A stretch of 64,000 nucleotides of DNA from Macrotrachela quadricornifera (lineage: Eukaryota > Rotifera > Eurotatoria > Philodinida > Philodinidae). The position numbers and the translations under genes are program-made. A model generated the notes under the pieces. That model was not told where the DNA came from. It made no database searches and saw only the letters and a program-made list of their open reading frames with translations. Location: contig JAJEKB010020275.1 of the NCBI GenBank assembly GCA_022393335.1, forward strand, positions 398,156-462,155, read 5' to 3'. Positions 45,659 to 58,500 of this stretch are shown here, piece after piece. How positions within the stretch are numbered: the first letter of the stretch is position 1; the number at the start of each line of letters is the position of its first letter.

Positions 45659-48216
45659 AACAAAGAACAAATAATTAGTACAATTGATATATGCGATTTC
45701 ATCGATTTTTCTTTTTTTTAAACGTAGAATATGATTTTTATATACAAGCAGTATTCAATATTTATTTGCATTTGTTGTTCTTTTTTTTTTGTTAAACGAG
45801 CTTCGAAAATATATTACGATGAAATCGAATAGCATGATATTTTCAACAAAATTCTATTTTTCAATATATTGCCATTTAACTCTTTAACTGTTAAGTTTTT
45901 TCAAATGTAATTGGTACGAAATTTGAGAATGTTAGAGAGCGTAGCATTCGGTACAACATACCAACAATGCAGAGTTAAAACGTTATAGTGTTCATGTTTT
46001 TCTATTATGATTGCTTGGATGAGTATATTTGTCAATAACGGTTAAAGGGTTAAATGGTACAATACTTAGGACAAATATGGAAAGAAGGTAACTTAATCGT
46101 AATAATAATTTATATAGAAGTCGTAGACATGTTAATTACTTCTATCATCATAAATAGTAGATAAAATATCTTTCTTCCTTGTATATAAACTAGTTGATAG
46201 AAATACAAACTTTAGCAATATTTTGAAAATATTCGAGATCAATTTGAAAGCATCTATTTGTATATTATATGTATTGGACGAATTAGCGAAAGAGAGATAC
46301 AATCGTCTGAAAATAAATGAATAATACTATTAGGATAATAGGTGAACAATAATTTGGGAATATGAAAAAGAACGTCTTTGTTTTGACATACCGTTAGCCA
46401 TATCTCGAGAATAGGAAAGCATGGCATTAGAATTTTTTAGTCACAATCTAAACAAAACTATTTTCGATTTTGCTTTGGTTGATGCGATTTATAGTATGTT
46501 TTACTAAAACTATCGAAAATATAACTACATTTCTTAGTTCTAAATCGAATAATTTTTATCTCATAATTTTGAACCTCAATTTCATACATCTCTATTCAAC
46601 AACAAAAAGCTAATAGTACAAATGTTTTTAATAATTTTCCTTATCTCGCGGAGAACTAAGTTGTAGCTAAAGATATGAAACTGAAAGCTCAGAATCAGCT
46701 GCAGTACTTGTCTCATTATTTGTTTTGATTTATATCGAAACATAATGAGAAAATGTAACTTTTCAGTGCTAATATATATTTTTCAAATCTATTTACTCAA
46801 AAGAAATAATCATATAGAATCAGTCAATTTCAAAACATAAAAATGAACTACTACATGTAATCTGTAATATTCTTTATCTGTTTCTATATGAATACGAAAA
46901 ACATCTCTCTTTTTAATTTAATCAAGAAATATTGAAGAGAATAAAAATTTATTTAAATTAAGTTTGAATTAGTTGTTCAACAAAGATTAAATATATATTT
47001 CTAAATAATAAAATTTCCTAATCTATATTTCACAAACAAATGAATAATTTAGATTTTCTAATAAGTTATTATGTACAGAAAAAAATAAATGGTATATGTA
47101 TAGTCTACTGTTTTGTAATTTATGTATGAAATATGTGATTATAACTTTGATACGAGATTAAAGGTCTCTTCTCGCTTACAGACAACTGCGGAGTACAAGG
47201 ATATATGCGCAATTACAATACGTGTGACACATGGAGAAACTTGTTAATGCAATTCTGAGATAAAAATTTAAAACTCAGATGTTTTATGTGAGCTAAGGTA
47301 TAATTTAGCATATGGGTTTCTCTACAATGACATACAGTATAAATTACGATTGAAGAAATTAAAATGAAACATGATTATCATTTTTACTGGACATATGTCT
47401 GTAAATCAAAGATATAATTATGAATTTCATACATGAATTCTACAAAAATAGTCTACAAACATGTCACTCGTTCTTTTTTGTCTTGAATGACTTTATAGTT
47501 AAATATTTTGCAATTAAGACAGATGAAAAATATTACTATTATCAAAATCGTAGGAATAGTTTTTATAGCAGCTGTATGTTATTGATATTGTTACACAAAA
47601 TGATCATATTCGCGTTACACTTCAATTTTGTCTATAAGACTAGCCAGTTCAAATAAATATTTTTTTAAATATCTTATAGTATTAATTTTAACCTGCAAAT
47701 ATTGTCATGACTATTAAATTTCTTCGTAAAAGATAGCTATGAATAAAACTTTCTTATCATTTTCTGTTTCTTTTGAAATATTTTTGTTTATGACATGAAT
47801 AGATATTTCTTTTTGTTTTTAATTTTGTCATGAATATACACATTTCAAAAGAGAGAATGGAAAGAAAAAAGAAATTGGTAAAACATATGAATAACAAAAT
47901 TATATTTACTTGATTTGATATCTTCTTTTTATTTTTGATTTAAAAAAAAAATGTTTTTGTCATTTATTATGTGGTATAAAGAAACTCATGTGCATCAGTT
48001 GTTACTTTTATTAAATATGAAAATATTTTTATTCATTATAACCAGATGTGTTCTTAATTTAATAGAAAAATGAATGAGTATCTAATATTTGATTTTAAGT
48101 GGCAATTATTATATTTTATTATTAAGTATAAATAGAGAATATTCACATATCAAAATACATTAGTTTCTCGAATTTTTATCTTTATTCAATTATTGGTATA
48201 TTGATCAACTGACATA
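45659..48216. other. Gene-free stretch
   Basis: Contains the MITE at 45872-46057. Otherwise only short frames without domains (for example 47420-47656). Confidence 0.4.
45872..46057. mobile_element. Small MITE, 186 bp
   Basis: The ends CCATTTAACTCTTTAACTGT and ACGGTTAAAGGGTTAAATGG are inverted copies with three mismatches. No coding capacity. A target duplication could not be fixed. Confidence 0.75.
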
Positions 48217-48489
48217 ATGAAATATTTGATCAGTTTATTCTTCATCAGTTTACTTTTATTGGCCACCTTTTCTGATGCTTCAGAAACAAATGATGCAGTA
48301 GCCACATTTGAAGGTACTAACGAATCTGGATTAGGGTTCGTCGGTGATGAAGAAGATAGCGACCAAGAAGAAGACGATGAAGATTCAACTGAAGACGATG
48401 GAGAAGATGGCAGCGGGGATGATGATGATGACAGCGGTGATGGTGATGATGGTGAAAATGAAGATGGAGATGGAAGTGATTCTGAATAA
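48217..48489 (+). CDS. Small secreted polyacidic protein
   Basis: A single exon of 90 aa. Residues 1-21 (MKYLISLFFISLLLLATFSD A) form a clean signal peptide. The remaining 69 residues contain about 34 Asp/Glu, many Gly and Ser, and no Lys or Arg. The tail is repeats of DGED, DDDD and DGDG type. It should be secreted, disordered and strongly anionic. Such proteins often bind calcium or coat surfaces or minerals, but no family is recognisable. It differs from simple repeat translation because the signal peptide, start and stop are intact. Confidence 0.68.
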   Translation: MKYLISLFFISLLLLATFSDASETNDAVATFEGTNESGLGFVGDEEDSDQEEDDEDSTEDDGEDGSGDDDDDSGDGDDGENEDGDGSDSE

Positions 48490-48909
48490 GATAATAATAG
48501 CTAATAAATGTAATATTACATCTTTTACATTCAAATATTTTTTAACCCTCATTCACCTATAACCTTAGAAACGAGTTATTAACATCGTCATATTGATTAA
48601 CAACAAATAATATATTATCTATATTAAATATCATTAGATATATTGAAAGATCTTTTTTTTCGTTGTATTTTGCCAGTTGAGTTTGTGTATCCCTTCTCTC
48701 TATTTATCAATAATAATAAAACATTTTCCAAAACAAAAATTTCTTTATTTTATTATATATCAATTTTAAACATATTATTAAAAACATTCTATGTTGTATT
48801 TTTATCAAATAATTACATATATTCTTTTCATATTTTTCTAAAAACATTTTCATGTTACAATTCATTTTTACAGTTGATAATTCAGTCTGATTCTTATTTA
48901 TTACCAATA

Positions 48910-49197
48910 CTATCGGTTGCTAGCAGTAGAATTGTTGGTTTCAGTAGTGTCATCATTTGAATAATTTGATGATTGATCAGACTTTAAATGAAAAATGAAA
49001 ATAAAAAATTCAAATTATATTTTATATTTACTTACTGTGGAATATGCCGTTGACATCATTTCACTGGCTTCTAAATAAATATAATACATAATTTTATTCA
49101 AATAATTAAAATTAATCTATTTACTGGAATCATCATTAATATGATCAAAAGCTGGTCGATCATCAAAGGAACTTCCGCAATCCTTGTAATCACTCAT
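48910..49197 (-). CDS. Tiny three-exon gene, Ser/Asp-rich 59-aa protein
   Basis: Exons 49197-49125, 49070-49036 and 48981-48910, with two introns of about 54 bp and GT-AG ends, sum to exactly 60 codons. The protein starts MSDYKDCGSSFDDRPAFDH and ends NNSTASNR. It is polar, Ser/Asp/Asn-rich, with no signal peptide or helix. Consistent phases across three short exons argue that it is real. No family recognised. It is convergent with the polyacidic gene, 420 bp apart. Confidence 0.5.
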
Positions 49198-50317
49198 AAT
49201 TAATTGTAACTATAATAAATTAAACGTATTGTTTAAAATAATGTTTAATATATGGAACTTTTCATAATCAATTCTCTCCTCTTAAATTGCTCATATAACA
49301 CTTGCATAGTTACGAAGAGATATTTGTGCCAATCTGATATTGAAATAATAGAATCTCCGAAATATTTTAAATAAATTGTGAAAATTAACTGTCTAGTTAT
49401 TTAATAAAATCTCAACTAATTTTGCCTTTGTTCATCATTCTTGTGATTCAAATGGAAGAAAACAAACGTTTAATAGATTATTCGATTTAATATGTGCTAT
49501 ACTGGTAATAGTTTGATGCTTAAATAATAGCTTCTCCTATGCTTATCACTCTATCATGGTATATCAATAATTATTCTATAATTAATATCTACTTTCATAA
49601 CGACATTCAAAAATATGTTTATATTTAGTAATAAGAAACTTACTTTTTAATAATATAAAATAACTATTCAGGTAAAGAATGAGTTTTGTCCCAGTGGGTG
49701 CTTTTGTATTGTATATATATATATATATGAGCATAATCGCATATATAAATATTCATATGACTCAATATATCGGAAGCGGCTATGATCACGCATTTATGTA
49801 ACTCAAATTATGAAACATTTAGTTGTATGTTGGCTTTTTCCTCTAAAAAATGTTTCAAGTTGGATAAAACCAAGTATTTTCGTTTTTCTTTTCTTTCTTG
49901 ACCTTTACTTACATCTATCGCCTGGTTACCTATAAACAGTGATTATCATAACCTAAAAACAAAAAAAAAATTCTTATGTCTTTTAACTGTCAAATTTTTT
50001 GTTAAACATAATTAATTTCCAACATAGATGTAAATGTTTCCTATTTATGATATATTATGAGTCAGTTTGATGCGACTTACTCCAACTTGTACGATCAAAA
50101 ATCACACCTTTTTTCGTCCTCATTCTCACGATTGGCTTACTGATTAGTTTGATCTTTAACCGCAATTAGGACGCTATGATTTGATTCATTATTCAATTAG
50201 TAACAAAAACAAAGTTTATTTTATATTTATACAAACATACAAAATACTGAAAGACATATGTGTCACTGACAAAAAAACAAGTGATTTGTGACTTTCTTTT
50301 TCCTTTTCTCATATTAA
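49198..50317. other. Intergenic region
   Basis: No gene seen. Contains a (TA)n run near 49713-49730. Confidence 0.4.
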
Positions 50318-52313
50318 TCATTTATTAATATGAATAACATTATCATTAATACGATTAATATTTAATTGTTTATGTTTAGCAAATAATTCAATATAATAAA
50401 ATTCTGTATCAGAAAAATTTTCACGTTGAATTATAAATGGTTCTAATGTTTGATTTGATTGAATAAATTCATTAAAAATTTGATCTAATTTTAATCGAAA
50501 TTCATCTGTTACATTAACATCATCAATATGAATTTTTGTTAATGAATCATTTAAAATTAATGTATTATTGGATTTTTTTTGAATTGATTGTATTTCTGTA
50601 TCAAGTGCTTCTTTTAATTTTGTTAATTCAATTAATATATCTCGATTATGTGGATCAATAGACATAGCTTTTGATAAATATTTTTCTGCTTCATCAAGTT
50701 GATTTAATGATCGAAGTGAAACACTTGCACGAAATAAAGCTTTTAAATTATTTGGTTCAATAACAAGAGCATCACGACAAGCTCGTAAACATTTTTCAAA
50801 ATTATCTAAACGAAGATAACATTGAGCTAAAATGCAAAAGCAAAATTTTATTTTTACAAAATATTGTTTTTTTCTTTTGTTGTTTTTAATCTACCAGAAT
50901 TAAGATGAAGTTTAAGTAATAATTGATGATATTGTTCTTCATGTTTGCCATCAATAAGTGTTACTTTATTATGAATTAATTGTCGTGCTTTATTATAACT
51001 TCGTAATGCACGATCTAATTGACCACTTGCATATTCTTCATTACCTGTATTACGTAATGTTTGTGCTAATCTTATACGTTTAGCAAAATCATCTATTTGA
51101 TGTTTATTTATTGGTGATTTTATTAATAATTGTTCATCATGAATAATTGTTGATGGTTCATTTGTTGTTAAAAGTTCAATAACATAAAGACACCATGCTG
51201 ATTCAGGTATATGTGGTGCACAACCAAGTTCACCATATAATAAATCACTACTAATAATAAATTTTGAACGTTCACGTCTTTGCATTGTACTAACAGCTAA
51301 ATCAATACCAGGTAATATTTCACATTTACCTAAACGAAATTCAAGTGCTCGTCGACGTTTAAATGATGTATCAAATGGTTCATCTCGATGTTCAAAGTAA
51401 GCATAATAATGTAATCGTCTAAAAATATAAAAAATATTCACTATAACCAAATGTATAATATTTATACCACATATTATATTAGAAAAACGGTAGTTTCAAA
51501 AAAATTTGAGTTTTTAAAACAAAGTTCATTTAATGAAAGATAGATCTCTCTTCAGACATATATGCGAGGTATGGGTAATTGTAAGATAGTTTTCATGTAT
51601 AAAATTCTTCTCTTTCCATATGAGTCAGATGGAATGGAATAGATTTCATTTTTGTCTATTCGAATCTGTGTTCACAAATAAATATAATGTAGAATTTTTT
51701 AAATGGTTCAACCGCTCTTCTTTATCTCACTCTCATTGAAGTTAATCAAACGTCTCTAAATAAAGGAAAGAATGCTTGATCAATCTGCCAATACCATTAG
51801 CATATTTGGCGAATTAGTACTCTATAACTGAACTATTCTCATCACTAATAGAAATGCATTTTTAAACTTCCTGTGCTATTGTATCATTGAATTTTATATG
51901 TAACCATTCTACACCTTATCTACTTATTAGAGATGCTCATTGTGGATGAAAAATTTATTGTTACTGTGATAATATTCAAATAAAATAACTTACACAGAAG
52001 CACCTATTGTTGATTTTTGTCCAATTCCAGTATGAATAATATCTTTCCAAATTCCTCCTTGATTTAAATCTGTATTTATTATATTATCATTATTAATGCA
52101 TCGACCATCACATCCATTCGTTATAATAATATGTTGCATTGTTAATATTTGTTCATTGAATGGTAATGTACCATCAATACGTCGTTGTCGATGAAATGGT
52201 TCAATATGAACTGGATACATATATCTTGAATTTGGATCATCTTCTTCTTCAATATTATCATTCATATTATTATTTTCATCAATATTGAAATTATTCAAGG
52301 ATGTAGATTGCAT
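50318..52313 (-). CDS. FKBP6: FKBP6/Shutdown-type immunophilin with TPR repeats
   Basis: Exons 52313-51994, 51418-50895 and 50826-50318 give 450 aa in frame. An acidic N-terminus (EEEDD) leads to GIWKDIIHTGIG. Then comes an FKBP domain spanning exons 1-2 (YYAYFEHRDEPFDTSF, GIDLAVSTMQRRERSKFII, YGELGCAPHIPESAWCLYVI). The mid-domain RRGE-like step and GCAPHIP are characteristic of FKBP6. Three TPR units follow (about 200-335: RNTGNEEYASGQLDRALRSY; AQCYLRLDNFEKCLRACRDA; LFRASVSLRSLNQLDEAEKY). Known animal FKBP6/Shutdown is a catalytically inactive HSP90 co-chaperone needed for piRNA loading and transposon silencing in the germ line. The C-terminal 110 residues are lineage-specific. Intron 1 is unusually long here (575 bp). 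Confidence 0.83.
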
Positions 52314-53575
52314 TAAAAATGAATCTGTAATATATCAATAAAATTAATTTACAAAATAAAAAAAAACTTCATCTTTTTATCTGATTATAAATATTAATCA
52401 TTGATATATATGCTTGGGAATCGAATCCATAGAAAGAAGAAACCATAAATAATGCTGATAATAGAATTTATCAATAAAACTATCATTACATTTGATTTTT
52501 TATTTTAAGAAAATATAAACTACATGCAAAAAAAAATTATAAAACTAAATATCAATTAATAAAAAAAAAACAGAAAATAGTAAATCAAAAGTAATTATTA
52601 AAATGTTTTAGTATATTTGAATGAAATATTTTTTGTTTTCAATATTCAAAATTAATTGTTGTACTTAATGTATTTGAAATAGTAAAATAAATTTATTGGT
52701 TATATAAAGAATAATTTCGTTCGTTTTTTTTTTTTTAAATATTTTATATATTCACTTTATCCAATCATACATTTGCATTGAATTTCTTTTAACGAATGCA
52801 CAAATGTGCTATGTTTTCGTTCGTTCTGTTTACTATATACATGTGTACCGATTGTTATAATTTATATATGAATCAGTTTGTCGATTATATCGATCGAAAA
52901 TAAACGATCCAAGGAAAATTATACACGCGGTTTAATGATATTGAGATAAATATTTCTTTTTTTTATATAAATTTATATTAGAAAATTTTTAAACAAGAGA
53001 ATTTTTTTAGGTAAGTTAAATACTATTTCAAAATAAGTTTAGATTAATTTTAAACAAAAATTATTTTATATGACTTATTAATGTCAATTTTTTAAGTGTG
53101 TTTTGATATTTGTTTAAAGATTTTGATTTCTTCAAGGGCATAAAATAAAAATCTGTTTTTTTTTAATTGAGATTAATATAAGTTTGTTTAAGTTTTTTTT
53201 TTTTTTTATTATTATTGTTGAGAAAATTTTATTGATATATATTTTGAATTATTAATTTGTTCTCAGTATATAATGACATCTATCATTTCTCTAGGCGACC
53301 AGCCCTTTGTACATCGGCTGATATGTTTTGTTCTCAGATATAATAACAAGGTTTGTAAACAGAAATTCAGTTGGTTAGTTAGTTATATTACTATTCACTT
53401 TTGTATATAATAATAAAAATAAGAAAAAAAAAAAGATTAATAAAATTATTTTATTTTTATTTTTTAGTTGTTTTTTTCGTTCTCGTTTGTCTTCTTGTCC
53501 GTTTCTTTTTTTTTGCGATGATCGTCACTGTTATTCGTCAATATCCGTTTTTATTTTGTTCATTAATAATTACTC
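52314..53575. other. Divergent intergenic spacer between FKBP6 and CELF
   Basis: AT-rich with long A and T runs and no coding signal. Likely holds both promoters and the CELF 5' UTR. Confidence 0.45.
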
Positions 53576-56226
53576 ATGAATACATCTGAAAATCTTGCAA
53601 CATCATCATCATCAGTTTCTATTGATAAAAATGAACCTGATGCTGATGCAATTAAAATGTTTTGTGGACAAATTCCACGTAATATGCATGAATCAGAATT
53701 ACGTGAAATGTTTGAACAATTTGGTTCTGTCTTTCAATTAAATGTTTTACGTGACAAACAAACTGGTGAATCAAAAGGTTGTTGTTTTGTTACATTTTAT
53801 ACAAGAAAATCGGCATTAGATGCACAAAATGCTTTACATAATTTACGTACATTAAATGGTAGTCATCATCCAATACAAATGAAACCAGCTGATACAGAAA
53901 ATCGAAATGGTATTAAATAAAAAAAATTTTTTAATTGATTAAAATTCTTTTTGATTTTCTTAGAACGAAAATTATTTATTGGTATGGTATCAAAAAATTA
54001 TGATGAACAATATATTCGTACACTTTTCCAATCGTATGGACCTATTGAAGATTGTACAGTACTTCGAGATAGTAATGGTAAAAGTCGAGGTAAATATTTA
54101 AATTATATTAAATAGATCTTAAAAATAAAAATTTCTTTTTTAGGATGTGCTTTTATTACATTTCAAAAACGTCAATGTGCTGTAAATGCAATAAAATCAA
54201 TGCATCAATCTCAAACAATGGAAGTAATAAATTAATTTTATTATTATTTCTTTTTTTCATTATTAGTTATTTATTTAGGGTTGTTCTTCTCCACTTGTTG
54301 TTAAATTTGCTGATACACCAAAAGATAAAGAAACAAAAAAAAATCAACAACAGTTCCCTGTTTATAATAATTATCTTATGCAACAAATGAATCCTGGAAA
54401 TCCACTAGTAATATTTATTTCTTATATTAATAAATTTTTGTTTTTATATTTAAAAATTTTTTTAGCCTAATCATCCACACATGAATGCATTTAATTTTAT
54501 ACCAGAATTAAGTAATTTAGTATGTCTTCAACAATTATTAAAAACGTATGGTTTTATTGGTAATAATGGTAATGGTAAATAATAATAATAACAATATTTT
54601 ATTTTTATCTTTTGCTTAAATTTAATAAAATAATTATTTTATATATTTTTAGCTATTAATTTTCCAGCATTAAATAATCTTTTACAAATGTTTACGAATA
54701 ATATGAATTTAAATGCTAATAAACTACCGATTTTAATACCATCAAATTCTTCATCAAATATAACTTCAAATTCTCAACATGAAAATAATCAATCATTAAA
54801 TATTCAAGAACAACAACAACAACAACAACAACAGCATACACTTAATTCATCTCGATTACCATTATCATCTAATTTGAATAATACTTCTTATAATAATGAT
54901 TCATCTTTACTTATGTGTGGACCAAATACAAATGGTATGCCAAATACTCATCTTAATCCAAATAGTGGTTTAACATCAACTATAACCGCACCTAGTAATG
55001 GTCCTTATCCTCCTACTATGTCTCCACTTTATGCTAACAATGCTAGTTCATTATCAAATGCTGGTGCAGGTAAATTATATTTAATTATACTTAGGACTAA
55101 TCAGAAGTTCGTAGAACGATGAAATGATCTTATCGGATGAGGTAATTTATTTAAAAATAATTTTTAAAAAAATATACCACGTTGTAAAGCTTTTCGAGAC
55201 ACATGGAATGTTATATAATAAATGCCATTTTTATAAGGCTTTGAACGAATTAGAGTTAAGACATCCATATTTACTTATTTTGTCTATATGATTTAGATGC
55301 TCATCATAATTTACAAAATCTTGTTGCAATGTCTCAAATGAATAATGCAGGTAAATATTAATTTTATTAAATAGAATTAATAATAAATTATTATTATAGG
55401 TCATTTACCACCGGGAACTTCATCTGCAGCACCACCATGTAAGCTTTTTTCTAAAGTATATATGCCGAATAGGGATTTATTCGAACTATTATATATATAA
55501 GATGACTGAGAGATCTTAAATTATTTTGCAATAATAAATGCTTCCATTCAATTCTGCTAACTCATTTAGATCAGAAGAATATTTATTAAACAAAATGAAT
55601 TATAACTTCTGTGTCATTTTCTATATCTAAAATAATTAAGAGAAAAAAAAAGAAATTGAATATTTTCATATATAATAATATATTCTAGCTTCTTTTCCCG
55701 TTTTTTCATCATCATCATATTTTTCATCTCAAGTTGCTGGTAAACATACAGAAGGTTTGTTTAAATAAATATTTTTACTTTTTTTTAAAATAATTTATCT
55801 TTTATTTTTAAATTAGGTCCTGATGGCGCTAATCTATTTATTTATCATCTTCCACAAGAATATACTGACACAGATTTAGCTCAAGCATTCGCACCTTTTG
55901 GACCAATTATATCAGCGAAAGTATTTGTTGATAAAACAACAAATCGAAGCAAATGTTTTGGTAAACTTTTTTTTATTTTAAATTAAACAAAAATAAATTA
56001 TTTCTATTCTTTTGTTTTATTAGGTTTTGTAAGTTATGATAATTCAACATCGGCTCAATCAGCTATAAATCAAATGAATGGATATCAAATTGGTATGAAA
56101 AGACTTAAAGTTCAATTAAAAAAACATCGTATTGAACGAAATAATTCAAATGGAAATCAAATTCAAGTAACTATAAATAATCATAATGGAAATTCATCAA
56201 CAATACCAAAGAAATGTTCCTATTAA
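53576..56226 (+). CDS. CELF: CELF (CUGBP/Bruno-like) RNA-binding protein, three RRMs
   Basis: Eleven exons: 53576-53909, 53964-54089, 54144-54223, 54279-54407, 54466-54574, 54653-55069, 55297-55350, 55400-55438, 55689-55754, 55817-55960 and 56024-56226, giving 566 aa in frame. RRM1 is at about 26-108 ([17 protein letters not shown]). RRM2 is at about 113-190 ([17 protein letters not shown]). A long low-complexity linker carries a CAA-encoded Gln run. RRM3 is at about 453-530 ([26 protein letters not shown]-like [15 protein letters not shown]). Two RRMs, a divergent linker and a C-terminal RRM3 are the CELF/Bruno signature. The proteins bind GU-rich RNA to control splicing, decay and translation, often in muscle, neurons and germ line. 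The tail past RRM3 (about 35 residues, Asn-rich) is longer than in vertebrates. Intron 6 holds a MITE relic. Confidence 0.93.
55090..55262. mobile_element. MITE relic in CELF intron 6
   Basis: Clearly related to 1286-1530: CTTAGGACTAATCAGAAGTT against CTTAGGGTTAATCAAAAATT, and CCACGTTGTAAAGCTTTTCG against CCATGTTGTAGAGCTTTTCG. TA precedes the left end. The right inverted repeat is missing, so this copy is truncated and older. Confidence 0.65.
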
Positions 56227-57887
56227 AGAATCCAAATTGTTAAGAGAAAATAGATATAACATTTTTTCTTTTGTATACTTATATATTTGTTTTTTTTTTA
56301 AAATGCTTTTAAACGATCTATTTTATTTTCTTCTATTTATAATACGCACATATTGTGGTCTTATTGTCGTGTATTATATTTGTTGTCATTATATTGATTA
56401 ACAAAAGATATATTAATGCTTGTTTTTTTGCATGTTCGTATACGTATATTGTGAGGTTATACGTCCCTATTTTTGCAGTGTTATCTTATAGACTTCTTAT
56501 TGTTATGATTAGTCTTGAACATTTGCTTATTTTTCTCATACTGAACTCCTCTTTTTTTTTTAAACGAAGCTATATATGTCTAACTGTCTTTTGTCGTTTA
56601 TCTTTATTCAGTATTCGTTTTTACTGTATGTTTGTTCGTTGATTGTTTATCGTTGTTGTTGTTTTTTTTTGTATGAAATCAACACGACTATTATAACAAA
56701 CAGACAAAAAAAAAAGTATTTCATATAGGATTTATTTTTCTTTTATTAACAAACAAAAAATGTAACAATGCTATTAAAAATATTCAAATAAACAATTCTT
56801 TAGCAATTTAATCGATGAGTAGTGTATAGAAGTTGAGATACGTTTCTTTTCATAGATTTTAATCTATACATCAATATTTGACATAGATCAGTTTTTCATG
56901 ACTCGAGATCAAAGATAATTTTTGATTCATTAAAACGAGTTTTTGCAGAGATGAAGTATCTTTTGGATAAATCCACTTAATATTCCAAATGACGAAATTA
57001 TTATTTCACCTAAAATATTGCTATTTGTCTTATGTGAAGTTCTTAATTGGCCGATTTCTTGTAAATCGATCTTATCCAAAATCAAATATTTTTTTCACTA
57101 CCTAACCCAAATGGGACACTATCATACATGGAAAAAAAGAATACTGATGAATTAAAATAAACGAAGGTGAAAACTGAGTTATACAAAGTAATAATGCAAT
57201 TTGTTGCTGAAAATTATTCGAATAGTAAATGATAGAAGAAATGATCAATCTACATATATACGATTGTGTCTATAACATAAAGATTTTGATATATCTTCCT
57301 ATTTTACCCTGTATCCATTAAATCAATTTTGTTATCTGATTCAAGGCTGCTAGATCCAAATTTAGAAAAGCAGGAGTTGACTAGGAGATTCTTCTTTGAA
57401 ATCAGGAAATTTTTGATTGATTTTTTTAAAAACAAATGAAGATTTTTTTCCGGCAAAAGATTAAAATTTTCTCCTGATGGGTTAATTGTGACACATTTTC
57501 TATGTAATATTATATATGACTACTGTTTACCTATAAATTTAATTTTAAATATCCACATATTGAAAAAAATACTGAGTCTTTATTTTTATTTTCAATTCCG
57601 CACTAACAAGATTGTGCTTCATATCATTTTGATTATTATTTCATAAGTATTTCATGTGACTGATTATTGTTTCACAAAAAGTATTTTATGTTGGTATTGA
57701 AAAAAACAAAACTTTCAAAAATGTTGATAGATACGTCTAGATACTATACAAAATGGTGATGGTGGTAGAGTTTTAAATTTTAAATTACTTTTTTGATAAA
57801 CTAGATTAAGTTTGTAGGTCGATATCGTCTTTTGATGGGTTCGCTATTTCAGTGATTTATTTTCTTGCAACGAAGACATTTTCATAA
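56227..57887. other. CELF 3' flank and non-coding stretch
   Basis: T-rich sequence directly after the CELF stop is likely 3' UTR, to roughly 56.8 kb. Frames at 56186-56642 are hydrophobic artefacts of T-rich sequence. Confidence 0.45.
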
Positions 57888-58500
57888 ATATGAACGTGAG
57901 CAACCGACTGGGAACCCCAAGATACAGAATGGGAAATGATATTATTATTTTAGAAAGGAGTGTATGATGAATTTTATACCAAAGGAAAGTCCGTCAAAAA
58001 TGGGATCTATTGAAACTAAATAGTCAGAATTTTCTAAACTTCGGAATGTCGAACTTAAAGAACTTTGAGAAGTTGTGTACATTAAAAAATATTAAAAAAC
58101 TCACACTTTCTATATGGAAGCAAAACACTAATTGTTCTCATAAAATTAGCTTTTTTCATTATTTCCACTACCTCACGTGTGTTTAAATACACTTATACTG
58201 TTCAGCTTTCTACGCTGCATCTATTGAATATATTTCGAAACATATGAGGTAGTGGAAACAATGAAAAATGCTAATTTTATGGGGACAATTGGTGTTTTGC
58301 TTCCATATAGAAAATGTGAATTTTTTAACTTTTGTTAATGTATACAAGTACTCAAAGTTCTTTGAGTTCGACATTCCGAAGTTTAGAAAATCTCGACTAT
58401 TTATTTGGTCTAAAATTCGTTATATACTCCTTCCTAAAATAATATCATTTCCTATTCTGTATCTTGGGGTTCCAAATCGGTTGCTCACGCCCATACATTT
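57888..58500. mobile_element. Large fold-back element, about 0.6 kb
   Basis: Two arms of about 260-280 bp are inverted copies. Left pieces GAGCAACCGACTGGGAACCC, CTAAACTTCGGAATGTCGAA and CTTTCTATATGGAAGCAAAA reappear inverted on the right as GGGTTCCAAATCGGTTGCTC, TTCGACATTCCGAAGTTTAG and TTTTGCTTCCATATAGAAA. They flank a spacer of about 70 bp around 58190. The 102-codon frame at 58268-58576 lies mostly in the right arm and is not a gene. Confidence 0.88.

Noticed and set aside
56186..56642. Hydrophobic frames after CELF
   Set aside because: T-rich 3' UTR sequence read in frame, with no start context or domain.
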